NCBI GenBank assembly: GCA_021824175.1
Contig: JAKALP010000007.1
Coordinates: 62,001-126,000 of the forward strand
DNA length: 64,000 nt
DNA from: Deltaproteobacteria bacterium
GTDB taxonomy: Bacteria > Desulfobacterota > Desulfobacteria > Desulfobacterales > Desulfosarcinaceae
Direction: 5' to 3'
In this document: positions 1 to 7,025 of the stretch, piece by piece
How positions within the stretch are numbered: position 1 is the stretch's first letter
Layout: every line of letters starts with the position of its first letter
The notes under the pieces: generated by a model
The model's input: only the letters and a program-made list of their open reading frames with translations
Databases searched by the model: none
What the model was told of the DNA's origin: nothing
Translations under genes and position numbers: made by a program

Positions 1-764
1 ATGTGTTCTTCGTCGTCATTGACGCCTGGGATAAGCGGGGTCCGGGCGATGAACTTTGCTTCGGGGAATGTCTCGTAGGCCTTTTGGAGGTTGGCGCGGA
101 TGCGGCTGTTGTCCACGCCGGTCCACTTTTTGTGGAGTTGCGGATCGGTCAACTTGATGTCGTGGAGCACGGTGTCCACATGCGGTAGTACTTTGGCCAT
201 GAACTCCCAGGGCACATTGCTGGCCGTCTCGATGGTGGTGTTGATGCCGCGCGCATGCGCCCCTGCCAGCAGGGCCGCGGCAAAGTCCGCCTGAAGCTGG
301 CACTCGCCGCCGCTGAGCGTGATGCCGCCGCCGGATTCGCGGTAGAAACTGGCGTCCTGCTCCACTTCGTCAAGCACCTGGTCCACCGTCAGCGCCTGTC
401 CAAACAGGTAAAGGGCATTGCTGGGGCACACGGGAATGCACTGGCCGCAGTTGGTGCAAAGATCCCAGTTGATGCGCACCTTATCGTCAGGCCGGTCTCC
501 TGCGCCAACGACATGGATGGCCGACTCCGGGCAGACACCCTTGAGGCAGAAACCGCACTGCTTTTCACCAATGCACTTGCCAGGGTTGTACCCAAGTTCC
601 GGCTTGGCATTGATACTCTCGGGATTGGAGCACCATTTGCAGCGCAGGGAGCAGCCCTTGAGGAAGACATTGGTCCGGATGCCGGGTCCATCGTGGGTGC
701 AGAAGTGCTGGATATTCAGGACCACTCCTGTCAGTGCTTTTGTATTTCCTTGCAAATGCGTCAT
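1..764 (-). CDS. Glycyl radical enzyme activating protein (radical SAM), C-terminus beyond window
   Basis: This radical SAM activase would install the glycyl radical on the GRE encoded at 7026-9533. About 254 residues are visible and the 3' end lies outside the window. The SAM-cluster motif CxxxCxxC is at C38/C42/C45 (GCSLRCKWC). It is followed by a two-cluster ferredoxin insert with cysteines at about 64, 70, 73 and 78 and at 103, 106, 109 and 113, as in activases of the hydroxyphenylacetate decarboxylase, glycerol dehydratase and isethionate lyase groups. A later SGGE motif near residue 148 is the usual SAM-contact segment. The ATG at 764 lies 12 nt after the stop of the phosphofructokinase-like gene, so the two are co-transcribed. 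The activase is separated from its presumed GRE by six genes, which is unusual. The substrate class cannot be told from the activase. Confidence 0.9.
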   Translation of the reverse strand, partial: MTHLQGNTKALTGVVLNIQHFCTHDGPGIRTNVFLKGCSLRCKWCSNPESINAKPELGYNPGKCIGEKQCGFCLKGVCPESAIHVVGAGDRPDDKVRINWDLCTNCGQCIPVCPSNALYLFGQALTVDQVLDEVEQDASFYRESGGGITLSGGECQLQADFAAALLAGAHARGINTTIETASNVPWEFMAKVLPHVDTVLHDIKLTDPQLHKKWTGVDNSRIRANLQKAYETFPEAKFIARTPLIPGVNDDEEH

Positions 765-776
765 GGCTTATTTTCC

Positions 777-1934
777 TTAGTCTCCCAGCGCGATGCCCAA
801 TGCGCGGGCAACCTCAACGAATCCGTTGTCGGCGGAAATGATCCGAACATTGTTGATGACCTCGGCCAAAGGCACGAAGTCCAGGTCCGGCGGCTGGAAG
901 ACCACCATGACGCCGCTCTGACCGCCCTGTATGGCGCGCACCGCGCCGGCGCCATAGACCAGCCCCAGTTGGCGATCCACGACCGTGGGCGTGCCCCCTT
1001 TGGCCAACTGGCCCAGGACCAGGGGGTAGGTCTCCTGGCCGGTCAGGCGCTGGATCCCAAGGGCGACTTGCGTGGCCACCCGGCCGGCGCGTTCGATGAT
1101 ATTGACCCCTTCGTTGCCCGTGGCGCCGGGGGAAAGCGCGGCTTTCATGGCGGCATCCGACGGCTTGGGCGGCGCATTCAAGTCAATGGCCGGTTTCGCG
1201 CCCTCGGCCACCACCACCAGCCCGAAGGTTTGGCCGGCCTGGGTCTTTTCCAGCAACCGGGCCGCCACTTTGGGTAGATCATAGGCAATCTCCGGGATAA
1301 GCACGGCATCGGCGCAAACCGCTATGCCCGCTTGCAGCGCCAGCCAGCCCGCGTTCTCGCCCAGGACTTCGACCACACCGATGCGCCGGGCCGACTGAGC
1401 CGCCTGGCGGGCCCGTTCGAGCATCTCGGCCGTGAAGCTCAGGGTGCTGTTGAATCCGAAGGAGAGCATCGTGGCGGCCATGTCGTTTTCCACCGACTTG
1501 GGCACGCACACTGTCTTGAGCCCTTTGCGGCTGAGCTTCCAGAGAATGGCGAGCGCTCGTGGGCCCACCACCGAGATGACTGCTTCGATCTTCTCTTCGC
1601 GGATCTTTGCGAGCAGCGCATCGGAGCGGTCCAGTTCCTCGACACAATTTTCGGCATTGACGGTGCGCACATGAAACGGATCGCTGCGGCCCGCCGTGCC
1701 CAGGATGCAACCGCCGGCCCCGGCCAGGTTATTGGCCATGCTGGGGACAAGCTTCAATAACCCGCCCTCGGGGTAGCGCTCGGGAAACAGCAGCCCGTCA
1801 AAGCCGTCGCGGATGCCCACCACTTCCCATCCCAGTTCATCGGCCGCCCGGAGCGCGCCCGCGATGACGGCGTTGAGCCCCGGAGCATAGCCCCCGCCAA
1901 AATTGACGGCAATACGTTTTTTTTGATTGGTCAT
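777..1934 (-). CDS. Phosphofructokinase-fold protein with divergent catalytic motifs
   Basis: The 385-residue protein has the phosphofructokinase (PfkA/PPi-PFK) fold, but the signature residues are altered. The N-terminal GGGDAPGLN motif reads GGGYAPGLN (Y16). The nucleotide/PPi loop GGDGT reads VGPRA (about 123-127). The catalytic PKTIDND reads PKSVEND, with Glu149 in place of the catalytic Asp. The MGR substrate-binding segment reads LGE before NAGWLAL. A true 6-phosphofructokinase needs these residues, so I infer either a different phospho-substrate or donor, or a non-kinase role. It sits in the GRE/aconitase X cluster, 125 bp downstream of the transporter gene and 12 bp upstream of the activase. 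A GGAGAGGAG sequence lies somewhat far (about 16 nt) from the ATG. Automatic annotation would probably call it 6-phosphofructokinase, which should be treated with caution. Confidence 0.75.
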   Translation of the reverse strand: MTNQKKRIAVNFGGGYAPGLNAVIAGALRAADELGWEVVGIRDGFDGLLFPERYPEGGLLKLVPSMANNLAGAGGCILGTAGRSDPFHVRTVNAENCVEELDRSDALLAKIREEKIEAVISVVGPRALAILWKLSRKGLKTVCVPKSVENDMAATMLSFGFNSTLSFTAEMLERARQAAQSARRIGVVEVLGENAGWLALQAGIAVCADAVLIPEIAYDLPKVAARLLEKTQAGQTFGLVVVAEGAKPAIDLNAPPKPSDAAMKAALSPGATGNEGVNIIERAGRVATQVALGIQRLTGQETYPLVLGQLAKGGTPTVVDRQLGLVYGAGAVRAIQGGQSGVMVVFQPPDLDFVPLAEVINNVRIISADNGFVEVARALGIALGD

Positions 1935-2059
1935 ACGCTTACGTTTTACTCCTCTCCAGGGTTACGCTTTAAGCTGGCGCTGCTTTGATAGAGATCAGAA
2001 ATTCGCCGTTTTCTTTTTCTTCTACCAAAAACGCTTTTAAGTGACGGCTCCCATCGATC

Positions 2060-2914
2060 CTAAGCCGACGCCGGACCCGGTTTGATTTTGAAGAAAGATG
2101 ATGCCGGTATCAGTATCCCCAGCATAAGTATAACCATCGTTGCGATCATCAACATGACATCCGGCAGATCACGAAATATACTATTTGCAACCATTACCGC
2201 AACGCTGGCATTGCGCGCGCCATGCATGAACCCCATGGCAACCATTGTGCCGCGTTGCGGCCATCCAAGCAGGTAACCGATCCCAAAGCCGGCAATAACG
2301 TAGATCACGCCCGCAAGTATTGCGTATGTGCCAAACAAAGCAATGATGTACTTATAATAAAGCCCGATGAGGGTGAATAGCAGTAAAACTACGAAAAGGC
2401 GTGAAATCATGTGCAAGTACTTTTCAGCAGTATGGGCTATCTTCTCGAAGCGTGATCTGACAAAGAGACCGATAAGCAACGGCGCCACTATGGTAAGTAT
2501 TAGCTTCAATAGCAGATGTTTAACGTCGAAATGAACCTCAGGCAGAAGCACTCCCAGCATGAAAGGGATGTAGATGATCGTGATGCCAATCGACATGGCA
2601 AGAATGCCTCCGGAAAGTGAGACATTGGCATTGGATTTGGCTGTAAATATCGGGCCTACCTCCGCTCCTGCCGCCATGGCCAACAACACCAGACCGTATC
2701 TCAATGACGGGTCAAGACCAAAGAGCCTCGCAATTGAGGTAGCAAGAAGAGGAAGGATGATGTAGCTCGCAACAATCGCTGAGATCGTTATACGTCCATT
2801 CTTAAGAGGCTCGATAATTTGTTTGACCGTCTGGCTTAATCCCAATGCCAGCATTCCGCTGATCACATAAATCAGTATCACCGGAGTTAAGGCATGCGAC
2901 AAAAATTCATTCAT
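2060..2914 (-). CDS. BASS-family (bile acid:sodium symporter-like) transporter
   Basis: This 284-residue, very hydrophobic protein has about nine to ten membrane segments. It carries family-like features: an early PLKNGR loop, an AAGAEVGPIFT motif near residues 80-90, and a late GFMHGARN segment. BASS-family carriers move organic anions such as bile acids, 2-oxoacids and pantoate, usually with sodium. Here it would import the substrate (or export a product) of the GRE cluster. The ATG at 2914 follows the upstream stop by 3 nt, with AAGGGAA as ribosome-binding site, so translation is coupled. Its codons look more A/T-rich than those of its neighbours, suggesting a patchwork origin. It is shorter than eukaryotic bile acid carriers and typical for bacterial members. 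The family call is firm; the substrate is unknown. Confidence 0.75.
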   Translation of the reverse strand: MNEFLSHALTPVILIYVISGMLALGLSQTVKQIIEPLKNGRITISAIVASYIILPLLATSIARLFGLDPSLRYGLVLLAMAAGAEVGPIFTAKSNANVSLSGGILAMSIGITIIYIPFMLGVLLPEVHFDVKHLLLKLILTIVAPLLIGLFVRSRFEKIAHTAEKYLHMISRLFVVLLLFTLIGLYYKYIIALFGTYAILAGVIYVIAGFGIGYLLGWPQRGTMVAMGFMHGARNASVAVMVANSIFRDLPDVMLMIATMVILMLGILIPASSFFKIKPGPASA

Positions 2915-2917
2915 TCT

Positions 2918-4219
2918 TTAATTCCCTTCTGGGGCCGGCCGGCCAAAGGCCTCGTCGATGATGGCCTGCAGGCGGCTCATCGTTTCTGAGGTTGGTGGAT
3001 TGAAATCCCGCATTTCGTAGATCCGGCCCAGAAACCCGTATTTGCCCTGGGATGGCAATCGCCACAAGGCCTCCCGGACAGCGATACGAAGAATCGCTTC
3101 AACAGGCAAGGCTCTGAAATAGGTTGCAAAAACATGACTGATGTATTGATGGGCAAGGACCCAATAATCCTTTTGATGCCCCTCTGGAAAGCTCACCTTC
3201 CTCACGAGACATTCAACAAGACGGCTGACCATCCGTTCCACTTCCGGCTTCATGCGAATCGGCCGCCACGATCCCGGGCCGCGGACCGGCATCTGGACTT
3301 CAAGCGTCTTCGTATTGATCCACCTCACGCGCGCTCGCGTTTTCCGGCTTCCCTGCTTTTTGACATGAAGGACTTCGATAAAAGCCGTTTCCACCTCGTC
3401 CACCTGGACAATAACGATATCCCCCTCCTGCATATTCGCCGCAATCCTGTCGAGTTCGCGGGCCTGCTCATCTTGCGGATATTGATTCAGGACATTTCCC
3501 AAGAACAGGACGTTCTGCCTGTTCTTAATCCTTTGAGGAACACCTGTCTTCTGCAAGGTGATTCCGAATTCCGCGAGACCTGCCTCCAGAGGATTTTTTT
3601 CCATCCCGTACCCGTCCCAGGAAGGTCCAGGCCGGCTCGGGTCGCTGTCCCGCTTCCTTTCCAGATCAATCATTGCCTCGATCTTCACCACAGTGGGTGC
3701 CAGCATCTCGTCCAGTTCCGGGTCGGAGAACGCGACCCGCTCACCTGCGTACAGGAACCGCCGGCCCATGAAATACGCCTCCCACACCTCATTCCCATAA
3801 TGATTGTATGAATAGGCCACTGAGGCTACCTTGCCCGTGCGATCAACCACATAATGCCAGTCCGTGACCGCGTACGTGGTCTTCTTGGATGGGCTCATCC
3901 TGGATAAATGCCCACGGATCTTCTCCGCCCCAACGCCCAAGAGAGTGACGTTCGCGTAAGGCACCGCATCGGGGAGTTCCGTGGCCACATAATCCACGTC
4001 TATTTTGAGATCCCTTGCCAAAAGCGTTTTTAGGGCGATCGCTGCCTTGGCACGGGATACACCGACATCGATGAACGCAAACGCTGAGTCCAACAGTGGC
4101 GGTTCGTCCCGGTCAGGATCTTGAGGATTCTGGAGATCCCACAGAAGGCTCCCAAGCCCTGCATTCCTGTCAGGGATGATGTTGGTGTCGACAAGTGGAA
4201 TTGTCGTTTGAGCTTCCAT
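2918..4219 (-). CDS. Unrecognised 433-residue cytoplasmic protein of the GRE/aconitase X cluster
   Basis: I do not recognise a family with confidence. There is no signal peptide or membrane helix. An early segment (FIDVGVSRAK, then VDYVATELPDA) and a later one (NVLFLGNVLNQYP, then MQEGDIVIVQVDEVE) are spaced and patterned like the SAM-binding core of CheR-type methyltransferases. The glycine-rich SAM loop is not clearly present, so this is only a weak resemblance. An in-frame GTG at 4300 would overlap the upstream stop (GTGA). I prefer the ATG at 4219 because AAGGATG lies just upstream at normal spacing. The stop is 3 nt before the transporter start. Its fixed place between SnoaL-like and transporter genes suggests a role in the same pathway. 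Confidence 0.6.
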   Translation of the reverse strand: MEAQTTIPLVDTNIIPDRNAGLGSLLWDLQNPQDPDRDEPPLLDSAFAFIDVGVSRAKAAIALKTLLARDLKIDVDYVATELPDAVPYANVTLLGVGAEKIRGHLSRMSPSKKTTYAVTDWHYVVDRTGKVASVAYSYNHYGNEVWEAYFMGRRFLYAGERVAFSDPELDEMLAPTVVKIEAMIDLERKRDSDPSRPGPSWDGYGMEKNPLEAGLAEFGITLQKTGVPQRIKNRQNVLFLGNVLNQYPQDEQARELDRIAANMQEGDIVIVQVDEVETAFIEVLHVKKQGSRKTRARVRWINTKTLEVQMPVRGPGSWRPIRMKPEVERMVSRLVECLVRKVSFPEGHQKDYWVLAHQYISHVFATYFRALPVEAILRIAVREALWRLPSQGKYGFLGRIYEMRDFNPPTSETMSRLQAIIDEAFGRPAPEGN

Positions 4220-4296
4220 GGTTGGATCATCCTTGGATACTTTAGACTGCTCATACAATGCTGGCCCGGCTTCGCAGTGTGGTGACGATTTCCCAG

Positions 4297-4740
4297 TCAC
4301 TGGGCGGTCCGTGACATACTGCGGTCAGGCCGGAACGTCCGATGGACAAATTGCCATCCCGCCTGGGTCTTGCGCCACTGGTCGTCGTACACCCCGGTGT
4401 GCGACAGCCATGGAACAGCATCGCTGGCCCCTTGGCGTGTGACGAGCACCATCGTGCGGGTACGTGCGGAATCCACACCCAGGGAGTCAAACACAATCCC
4501 CGTTTGATGGTGCCGAGTAGTAACGCCCGCGAGACGTCCCTGAAAGTCCTGCAATGCCATGGTCCGAATGGCGGCGCGTGATTCCATGCGGATCTGCGGC
4601 TGGGTTTCTCCGGCAGCAACGAGTTCCCAAACCCCATCCTCCGTAAAGAGCAGAGCAAATCCATCAGGGTCCTTCGCATCCCATGTGTATGAGTAGCGAG
4701 CGATGACCTCGTGGATGGCGAGCTTATCTTCAAGACTCAT
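4297..4740 (-). CDS. SnoaL-like / NTF2-fold small protein
   Basis: The 147-residue protein reads as a SnoaL-like (NTF2-superfamily) domain. It starts with a helix (DKLAIHEVIARYSYTWD), followed by FALLFTEDGVWEL and the pattern GVYDDQWRKTQAGWQFVHRTF, typical of the C-terminal sheet of this fold. Family members are dehydratases, isomerases, cyclases or simple binding proteins that act on small organic acids, so a role in handling a pathway intermediate is plausible. GGGGGGAAAAT precedes the ATG. It is 158 nt downstream of the aconitase X large-subunit gene, with a strong hairpin between them. The domain call is reasonable; the reaction is unknown. Confidence 0.65.
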   Translation of the reverse strand: MSLEDKLAIHEVIARYSYTWDAKDPDGFALLFTEDGVWELVAAGETQPQIRMESRAAIRTMALQDFQGRLAGVTTRHHQTGIVFDSLGVDSARTRTMVLVTRQGASDAVPWLSHTGVYDDQWRKTQAGWQFVHRTFRPDRSMSRTAQ

Positions 4741-4843
4741 ATTTTCCCCCCCATTGTTTTTCGGGCATCTCCTCGCTCGGATTACGTCTCAACGACTAAC
4801 TTGATTTCCCCCGGACGCCAGGTCCGCGCGACGACTCGGACCG

Positions 4844-4871
4844 GAGCGCCCCCGGCGAACCGGGGGCGCTC
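4844..4871 (-). terminator. Strong GC hairpin between aconitase X and SnoaL-like genes
   Basis: A perfect 12-bp inverted repeat (GAGCGCCCCCGG, tetraloop CGAA, then the complement) lies in the 158-nt gap between two cluster genes. On the transcribed minus strand the loop is UUCG, a very stable tetraloop. No U-tract follows, so it may be a partial terminator or an RNA-stabilising element that lowers expression of the distal genes, not a full stop. Confidence 0.55.
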
Positions 4872-4898
4872 GGCGCTTCTTCAGATAGCAGCTATCTG

Positions 4899-6389
4899 TT
4901 AGTCGACCATCGGTTTCTCCCCTTGATACAACGGGCGTTCCTTTTCGCTGGCCAGACACTTCTCCCGCGGTTTGCTCCAGTAATCCCAGCGCGCAGTCGG
5001 CGTGAACACACCGGTGATCGCCGCATTGACGAGGGCTTCCGGGTTGCCATAGATCCACTTCGGTCCGAAGCCGCCTCCCAGCTTCACGTACTTGAAGCTG
5101 TCCGTGGCGATGACTGTGCCCTTTGGGTAGTGTCGGATCGGAGACATGGCGATGCAGGTCTGGTGGAAGATGTGGCCGCCGGCATCCTCGATTGTCTTGG
5201 TATCGCCGTAGTGCTGAGCCATGAAGTAGGTTGGCGTGTCGGTCTGCACCCACAGATGTACGCCCTTCTTCACCTTCTTGCCTTTCACCAGGCGCGCAAC
5301 CTCGCGGACCTCATCCCAGGTCGCGTGCGGACAACCGAAAAAGACGATGTCCACCGGCTTCGCTTTTTCCGGGCCGGGCGCCGGCTCGATGGCGTTGAGG
5401 TGGTGATACATCTCGACGACGTCGTCCATGGTAACTGTATAGCGTTCAGGATTCTTGGGCATCTTGCCCTTGAAGGCGGCCTCCAGGGTCGGGGATTCCG
5501 GCGTGTAGCCCATCAGGTGCAGCATCGGGTCATTCATGCCCGGTGAGGCGCAGGAGATCAGGTTCTTGGTCGCGCCCGGGCCCATCTTCTTGGGCAGGTT
5601 GAGCACGGCCATGATCCGGTTGCCGGCCTTCTCGGCGATGGCGGCACCCAGGGCGCCCCAATCCGCCATCCCCTTGATGTTGTCGCGAACCTCATCGGTC
5701 AGTTCGATGATGACCTTGGCAGCGCGATACTCATCAAGGTGCGTGCCATACTTGGGCAGGCAGCCGGTGTAGGCGCAGTAGACCGTATTGATTGCTGCTT
5801 CCCGGTTGGTCCGGGCACCCAGGATGGTGTTGATGTAGCACGCGGCGCTGGATTCGGAGCTGGCGGCATACTCTCCCATCTTGGGGATGCGGGTGTTAAA
5901 GTAGGGGTTGCACGACAGCCAGGGAAGCCAGCCATGCTCCATCAGCTTGTCGTAACCCGCCTTGAAGCCCGCGACCATTTCCTCGTCCAACCTAAAGCTG
6001 CCTTTGCCCGGAAGTTCGAAGTTCCAGGGTTTTCCATTCGGCTGCCCCTTGATCTCGCCGGCCTTGTCCAACTGGCACATATACGGATCGTTTCCGCACT
6101 CGGTGCCGGATTCGTCGTGGACATGCGCGTCTTTCATCGCGAAGATCGGATCGTAGAGCGGGCTGTGTCCCAGGTCGTATTCATTGAGCTTCGCCAGTCT
6201 CTTCGGCTCCAGACGATCCTTCACATAGATGGGACAACAGTTGAGGGTGAGGACAAGGTCCACCATTTCCGTGGCCTCGACCGCCTTGCCGAAATCCAAT
6301 AGCTTGTCCATGCAAAACTGCTTGGCTTCACCATGCTTACCATCCAGCATTTCTTGCTGGTAGGTTGTAAGTTTCATTTTTGCTTTCAT
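4899..6389 (-). CDS. Aconitase X catalytic (large) subunit
   Basis: The 496-residue protein is the AcnX catalytic subunit (DUF521). The family opening (MKLTTYQQEMLDGKHGEA) is followed by an ESSAACYINTILGARTNRE block and the GTHLDEYR motif, all diagnostic. Characterised AcnX enzymes are dehydratases: cis-3-hydroxy-L-proline dehydratase in bacteria and mevalonate-5-phosphate dehydratase in archaea. They use an iron-sulfur cluster and a separately encoded swivel subunit. It is longer than the usual 400-430 residues because of an insertion at roughly residues 75-130 that includes acidic and Cys-containing stretches. GGGAGATAAAT precedes the ATG. Its partner is encoded 44 nt upstream. The true substrate is unknown, but the pairing with a GRE points to anaerobic breakdown of a hydroxylated acid. 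Confidence 0.88.
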   Translation of the reverse strand: MKAKMKLTTYQQEMLDGKHGEAKQFCMDKLLDFGKAVEATEMVDLVLTLNCCPIYVKDRLEPKRLAKLNEYDLGHSPLYDPIFAMKDAHVHDESGTECGNDPYMCQLDKAGEIKGQPNGKPWNFELPGKGSFRLDEEMVAGFKAGYDKLMEHGWLPWLSCNPYFNTRIPKMGEYAASSESSAACYINTILGARTNREAAINTVYCAYTGCLPKYGTHLDEYRAAKVIIELTDEVRDNIKGMADWGALGAAIAEKAGNRIMAVLNLPKKMGPGATKNLISCASPGMNDPMLHLMGYTPESPTLEAAFKGKMPKNPERYTVTMDDVVEMYHHLNAIEPAPGPEKAKPVDIVFFGCPHATWDEVREVARLVKGKKVKKGVHLWVQTDTPTYFMAQHYGDTKTIEDAGGHIFHQTCIAMSPIRHYPKGTVIATDSFKYVKLGGGFGPKWIYGNPEALVNAAITGVFTPTARWDYWSKPREKCLASEKERPLYQGEKPMVD

Positions 6390-6433
6390 ATTTATCTCCC
6401 TTAAATTTTTATCTTTTAATTCGTTGGAAAAAA

Positions 6434-6871
6434 TTACCCCTTGCGGGTAATGGTTACAGTCGCCTTCTCACCGACCTCTGGCGCGTCGATTTCCACCCAA
6501 TCGCCCGTCTTGATCGTCGTGATCGGGTCCTGGTCCAATTTATCCACGGCGGGAATTTCACCGGCAATGGCGCCGTTGATATCAATAAAGTGGACCTCCT
6601 GGCAGATGAGGCCCGCGGGTCCGTGGTGGGACACCTTGCACTTGTAGTACAGGCTGAAGGCGCCGCTGGTGGAGCCGGCCGTTGTGGGATAGACGAAGAT
6701 CTTGCCGGTCACGATTTTACCTTTCATATCGGCGCCCGGCGCCATCACCATGCCGTCCTCGTTGCCGACGTGGTTGAACGCCCATCCAATCCGCTGGCGA
6801 TTCACCATCGCTTCGCCGGCCGCCTTGCCTTTCGAGCGGGCAATACCAGTTAATACGATTTTCTTTTCCAT
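6434..6871 (-). CDS. Aconitase X swivel (small) subunit, DUF126
   Basis: The 145-residue protein is the DUF126 swivel domain that pairs with the AcnX catalytic subunit encoded immediately downstream. The pattern is that of the family: an ARSKGKAAGEAMV opening, a PGADMKGKIVTGKIFVYP block with its TAGSTSGAF motif, and an ending GDWVEIDA followed by a strand. In this family the small subunit closes over the active site and contributes substrate contacts. AAAGGAG precedes the ATG at 6871. The gene lies 154 nt downstream of the GRE stop, with a GC hairpin and a short 12-bp tandem duplication (gatgtttagcgc, about 6889-6912) in the gap. Confidence 0.88.
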   Translation of the reverse strand: MEKKIVLTGIARSKGKAAGEAMVNRQRIGWAFNHVGNEDGMVMAPGADMKGKIVTGKIFVYPTTAGSTSGAFSLYYKCKVSHHGPAGLICQEVHFIDINGAIAGEIPAVDKLDQDPITTIKTGDWVEIDAPEVGEKATVTITRKG

Positions 6872-6908
6872 GGTTACTTTCTCCTTTGATGTTTAGCGCT
6901 GATGTTTA

Positions 6909-6937
6909 GCGCCGCTTCCTGGCCAAAAAAGCGGCGC
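6909..6937 (-). terminator. GC hairpin between GRE and aconitase X genes
   Basis: GCGCCGC and GCGGCGC form a 7-bp stem around a 15-nt loop just after the GRE gene. No U-run follows on the minus strand, so it is more likely a partial terminator or mRNA-stabilising hairpin that lets GRE message exceed that of the downstream genes. Confidence 0.45.
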
Positions 6938-7025
6938 GGGTTTTGTTTTCCGGCGACCCATTTGGCGCCGGATGCCCTTCATCCGATCAATCGCTTCGTC
7001 TTGTTAAGTCTTCTCAAGACTCAGC

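Noticed and set aside
255-1277. Long plus-strand frame opposite the activase and PFK-like genes
   Set aside because: It is antisense to two genes with clear motifs, has no domain content and no ribosome-binding site; it results from high-GC third positions.
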